Below are positions 7,087 to 9,656 of a stretch of DNA of 9,656 nucleotides, piece by piece. Positions within the stretch are counted from its first letter, which is position 1. The number at the start of each line of letters is the position of its first letter. The position numbers and the translations under genes are program-made. The DNA comes from Desulfobacteraceae bacterium UBA2230. Its GTDB lineage: Bacteria > Desulfobacterota > Desulfobacteria > Desulfobacterales > Desulfosarcinaceae. The notes under the pieces were generated by a model. The model was not told the origin of the DNA, made no database searches, and worked only from the letters and a program-made list of their open reading frames with translations. The stretch is from positions 1,121 through 10,776 of the forward strand of contig DDYQ01000183.1 of the NCBI GenBank assembly GCA_002348005.1. The letters run 5' to 3'.

Positions 7087-8247
7087 TCATTGCCGGCGCG
7101 TACCGATGTGCTCGCCTATGCTGGCCGCCAAGCTGATGCCCAGAAACAGCAGGGCGGAGTATATAACAGCATCCCACCCACCGGATTTAAAGGCCATTCC
7201 GGCTGCCGTGATGCCGATCCAGCCCCCGGCATAGTAGAATAGAACATAGAGGGCATTGGCCCGCCCCTGTCCGACGCTTACCCTGCGGTTGAGCGCGCCG
7301 ACGGCGGCAGCGTGGATGGTGAAAAAACCGGTACAGATGCCCACCAGCCCGGCAATGATAGCGCTCAGGTAAGTTAGGCGCAGGGTCAGCAGGGAGACGG
7401 CCAGAACGATGGAGCCGCCGAGCAACATTCGTCCGCTGCCGAAACGGGTACTCAGGCGGCCGGACACCGGCCCCAGGAAAATGCCGACGATATAAACCAG
7501 GTAAATGAGCGTGGTCCATTCGGTCGAAAGCTGGAACGGGGGGGCGTTCAGTCTGAATGGCAGGTAATTGAAAAGCGAAGAAAAAATGGCGAAACTGGCT
7601 GCGGCGCACAAGTACAGGCGCAGCAGCGCCCAGCGTCCGAGCAGTTCACGGAAACGAATCCGGTTGCGTCCCGGTTTGCCCCACTGCGAACTGTGCGGGA
7701 GCCCGCGCAGGGCGATGCCGGTCGAGACGATCATGAAAAATGCTGCCGATACAAAGGCATAACGCCAATGCAGCGGAGGGTGGATCAAGCCGCCCAGTAG
7801 GCGTCCGCCTAGCCCGCCCAGCACGGTGGCCGAAACATACGATCCCATTACAACATTCAGCTTGTCTGAGGGAAGCGTTTTGGCCAGATAGGCCGCCAGG
7901 CAGGTTGTCAGCGCGGGGATGAAGAGTCCCTGGACGAAACGGGCTGCGATAAGAACCCACAGATGACCGGTCAGGGCGCAGATCAGGCCGCCCAGAGCGA
8001 CCGCAAGTCCACCCACGGCCACTATGGGACGGATCGGCCAGCGATCGGCCAGAACCCCGAAAGGCAAGTTGGAAAGCGCGATCCCCAAAACGACAGCAGA
8101 AACGCTGAAGGAAACAGTAACAATATCGCTGGCGAATTCCTGCTGGAGCACAGGCAGAATAGGCTGGGTAATATAGATATTGGTAAATGAAGAAGATACC
8201 AGGGCAAAGACAATTGCTTGAAGGCGGAAATGATTAAGCTCAACCAT
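7087..8247 (-). CDS. MFS transporter, YnfM-like
   Basis: This 386-residue major facilitator has twelve predicted helices and works in the inner membrane. It resembles E. coli YnfM along its length: an early helix with TQPILPVLQQEF, the loop 2-3 motif GVLADRWPIRP (about 64-74, a degenerate motif A), WRYAF near residue 161, a matching loop in the second half (GRLSTRFGSGRML, about 263-275), and the segment FFTIHAAAVGALNRR, which also occurs in that group. The substrate is unknown; drug, sugar or arabinose-type efflux is possible. The ATG at 8247 was chosen because the first helix begins about ten residues later. An upstream ATG at 8310 adds 21 residues of non-helical sequence with no better ribosome site. 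It is the first gene of the minus-strand block, 53 bases ahead of maf. Confidence 0.88.
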   Translation of the reverse strand: MVELNHFRLQAIVFALVSSSFTNIYITQPILPVLQQEFASDIVTVSFSVSAVVLGIALSNLPFGVLADRWPIRPIVAVGGLAVALGGLICALTGHLWVLIAARFVQGLFIPALTTCLAAYLAKTLPSDKLNVVMGSYVSATVLGGLGGRLLGGLIHPPLHWRYAFVSAAFFMIVSTGIALRGLPHSSQWGKPGRNRIRFRELLGRWALLRLYLCAAASFAIFSSLFNYLPFRLNAPPFQLSTEWTTLIYLVYIVGIFLGPVSGRLSTRFGSGRMLLGGSIVLAVSLLTLRLTYLSAIIAGLVGICTGFFTIHAAAVGALNRRVSVGQGRANALYVLFYYAGGWIGITAAGMAFKSGGWDAVIYSALLFLGISLAASIGEHIGTRRQ

Positions 8248-8516
8248 AAGTGGCGGTTTTGGTCCGGATAAAAGATTAGCTGTGCATCCGCGAAGGCGCC
8301 GGTACTGCATTCATCGGTTGCAGTCGGTAATAACCTGATTGATTGCCCCGACGGCCGTTCAGCCTGAATTCCAGGCCATGATACTGCAAACCCGGGCAAA
8401 ATAAAAGCAATCACCCATTGTCCTTCAAAGTAACCTTGTTAAATTTTATCCACAGATTTGATGATAATTCCAAAAGCGGAGGTATGGGACACTCGATATA
8501 GTCAAAGGGTACAAAC
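8248..8516. promoter_or_regulatory. Divergent intergenic region with weak promoter candidates
   Basis: This 269-base stretch separates the minus-strand block from the TolQ/MotA-like gene and must hold the promoters for both. On the minus strand TTGGAA (8468-8473) and GATAAA (8445-8450) are separated by 17 bases, each matching consensus at four of six positions. On the plus strand GATAAT (8463-8468) is a good -10, but no -35 lies at the right distance; TTGTTA at 8436-8441 is 21 bases away. A short palindrome, GCCTG-AATTC-CAGGC, lies at 8362-8376 and could be an operator. I see no convincing gene here apart from a possible N-terminal extension of the transporter to 8310. Confidence 0.3.
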
Positions 8517-9068
8517 ATGGATACCAATGAACGTTTTAAAATCATACTGCGATGGTGGTTATTCTTTTCAGTTGCAGTTCTGGGAACGGCTGCGCTTTTC
8601 TTCTCCGGCTTGATTTACAGAGTAAATCAAGCCGACGTCACAAAGTTGAGTTTTTTAATTCTTTTCCTTTTCCTTGTTTTTACCATCCGCACCGGCAGAG
8701 AAACATACCGCTTGAGCAAACAACAGGAATTCTCCGCTAACGAAATTGCAGTCTTTTATAAAAACAGCGAAACCGGCTGGTTTGTGAGTGATATGCTTTT
8801 AACCCTGGGAATGATTGGAACGGTAGCCGGTTTTATATATATGCTGAGCAGCAGTTTTACAGATGTAAATTTCGATAATGCCAGCGCCATCAATGGTGTA
8901 TTGGCCAAAATGGGTGCCGGCATGAGCACGGCCCTGTACACTACGGCGGCGGGCTTGGTCTGCAGTCTGCTGTTGAAGCTGCAGCTTTATAATTTCACCA
9001 GTCGACTGGATTTTATGGTTGATCTGCAGGGCAGGCAACAAAACGATGCGACGCAGACGCTATCATAA
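8517..9068 (+). CDS. Minimal MotA/TolQ/ExbB-like proton-channel protein
   Basis: This 183-residue four-helix inner-membrane protein belongs to the MotA/TolQ/ExbB group, whose pentamers surround a dimer of a one-helix partner and turn ion flow into motion. Helices lie near 12-33, 43-57, 92-112 and 134-157. Helix 3 has LGMIGTVAGF (97-106) and helix 4 has GAGMSTALYTTAAGL (133-147). These are the two pore helices of the family, with the conserved small and hydroxyl residues. The protein is shorter than E. coli TolQ, ExbB or MotA: the cytoplasmic loop between helices 2 and 3 is only about 35 residues and the tail about 25. AAGGG at 8505-8509 sits 7 bases before the ATG, a good ribosome site. The next gene overlaps it by 23 bases and encodes the expected partner. 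The biological task is not evident. Confidence 0.85.
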   Translation: MDTNERFKIILRWWLFFSVAVLGTAALFFSGLIYRVNQADVTKLSFLILFLFLVFTIRTGRETYRLSKQQEFSANEIAVFYKNSETGWFVSDMLLTLGMIGTVAGFIYMLSSSFTDVNFDNASAINGVLAKMGAGMSTALYTTAAGLVCSLLLKLQLYNFTSRLDFMVDLQGRQQNDATQTLS

Positions 9069-9656
9069 TAATACGAGCTTTCTGGATCTGCTCTTCAATG
9101 CCCTTCTCGGATTCGTATTCCTGTTCATTATAGCGTTCATGGCGATCAACGTGAGCAGTAAAAAAGGTGATATCGAAACAAAAGCGGAATTCGTTATAAC
9201 GGTAACCTGGGACGAGAAGAGCAAGGACGATGTCGATACCTGGCTCCAGGATCCGACGGGAAAGGTTTTGTTCTTCAAGCAGAAAGACATCGGGCTGGCC
9301 CACCTGGACAGAGATGACCTGGGTATCCTCAATGACCGCGTTACGACCACTGGAGGCAACCAGATCGAATATGTCTATAACCAGGAACTGACAACCATAA
9401 GAGGGTTTATCCCTGGCGAATGGGTTCTCAATCTACACATGTACAATAAGCGGGACCCTCACGCTGTTACGGCAACGGTGCGCATCGATAAACTGAATCC
9501 GCGGGCCGAAACTATCTTTAAGAAACAGATCGAAATGACCCGCAGAGGGGAGGAGATTACGATCGCCCGCTTTACCATGAGTTCGCAAGGAGAGATTATA
9601 GAGTGGGACGATTTGCCGAAAACATTGGTCATGATGAAGGATGCCCCTATGGGGTA
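9046..9656 (+). CDS. TolR/ExbD/MotB-like one-helix partner, 3' end beyond window
   Basis: The frame opens at the ATG at 9046 and stays open to the window edge, giving 203 visible residues. A basic cytoplasmic start (MRRRRY) is followed by one helix at about 15-34. The helix begins with FLDLLFNALLGF, which places Asp14 where TolR, ExbD and MotB carry their essential ion-binding Asp. The rest should be periplasmic. It looks beta-rich and contains VTWDEKSKDDVDTWLQDPTG (about 54-73), then PGEWVLNLHMY and an ATVRIDKLNP strand. That layout recalls DUF2135/YfaP-like or pre-peptidase beta-sandwich domains, but this is inference. No OmpA-type peptidoglycan-binding motif is visible, although one could lie beyond the edge. 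The run AGGGCAGG (9028-9035) lies about ten bases before the start. The 23-base overlap with the channel gene implies coupled translation. Confidence 0.8.
   Translation, partial: MRRRRYHNNTSFLDLLFNALLGFVFLFIIAFMAINVSSKKGDIETKAEFVITVTWDEKSKDDVDTWLQDPTGKVLFFKQKDIGLAHLDRDDLGILNDRVTTTGGNQIEYVYNQELTTIRGFIPGEWVLNLHMYNKRDPHAVTATVRIDKLNPRAETIFKKQIEMTRRGEEITIARFTMSSQGEIIEWDDLPKTLVMMKDAPMG

Noticed and set aside
6296..7234. 312-codon open frame on the plus strand
   Set aside because: It is antisense to maf and its neighbours and shows no domain or ribosome site.
9013..9359. Minus-strand frames near the window end
   Set aside because: They are antisense to the open TolR-like frame, which has a start, a basic N-terminus, a helix and the expected Asp.
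8517..9656. Zorya phage-defence module (zorA/zorB)
   Set aside because: ZorA has a long cytoplasmic tail and ZorB a peptidoglycan-binding domain. The channel protein here ends soon after its fourth helix, no such domain is visible, and no zorC/D/E genes are in view.

Overview
This window looks like ordinary chromosomal DNA from a Gram-negative, probably anaerobic bacterium, most likely Desulfobacterota (the former Deltaproteobacteria). The basis is indirect: a free-standing tandem-ACT protein of the kind often found beside acyl-CoA ligase genes in anaerobes, a GAF-fused GspE/PilB ATPase, QueH instead of QueG, and a TolQ/TolR-type inner-membrane pair. There are no rRNA, tRNA, CRISPR or insertion-sequence features.

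Layout. (1) The 3' end of an ACT-domain protein (1-326, +) is followed by a 206-base gap with a foldable element and a near-consensus sigma-70 promoter. (2) That promoter faces a two-gene unit on +: a 78-residue two-helix membrane protein and a 770-residue GAF / degenerate MshEN / GspE-type ATPase (533-3126). (3) A 138-base convergent gap with nested inverted repeats separates this from a five-gene block on the minus strand. In transcription order the block is a YnfM-like MFS transporter, a Maf nucleotide pyrophosphatase, a YggS/PLPBP protein, the epoxyqueuosine reductase QueH, and a Ste24-like M48 membrane protease with a C-terminal TPR region. Gaps in the block are at most 53 bases, and two junctions overlap, one as an ATGA stop/start. 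(4) A 269-base divergent intergenic region leads to a + strand unit that starts in AT-richer DNA. It encodes a minimal four-helix MotA/TolQ/ExbB-like protein (8517-9068) and, overlapping it by 23 bases, a MotB/TolR/ExbD-like one-helix protein that runs off the window (9046-9656).

How the genes fit together. The ATPase should power a type IV pilus or type II secretion machine, and its GAF domain suggests direct ligand control. The minus-strand block is mostly housekeeping: nucleotide-pool sanitation, PLP homeostasis, tRNA queuosine synthesis and membrane protein quality control. The last two genes look like an ion-driven stator pair whose periplasmic part is not a recognisable peptidoglycan-binding domain in the visible stretch. 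They are the best candidate for an undescribed system and continue beyond the window.
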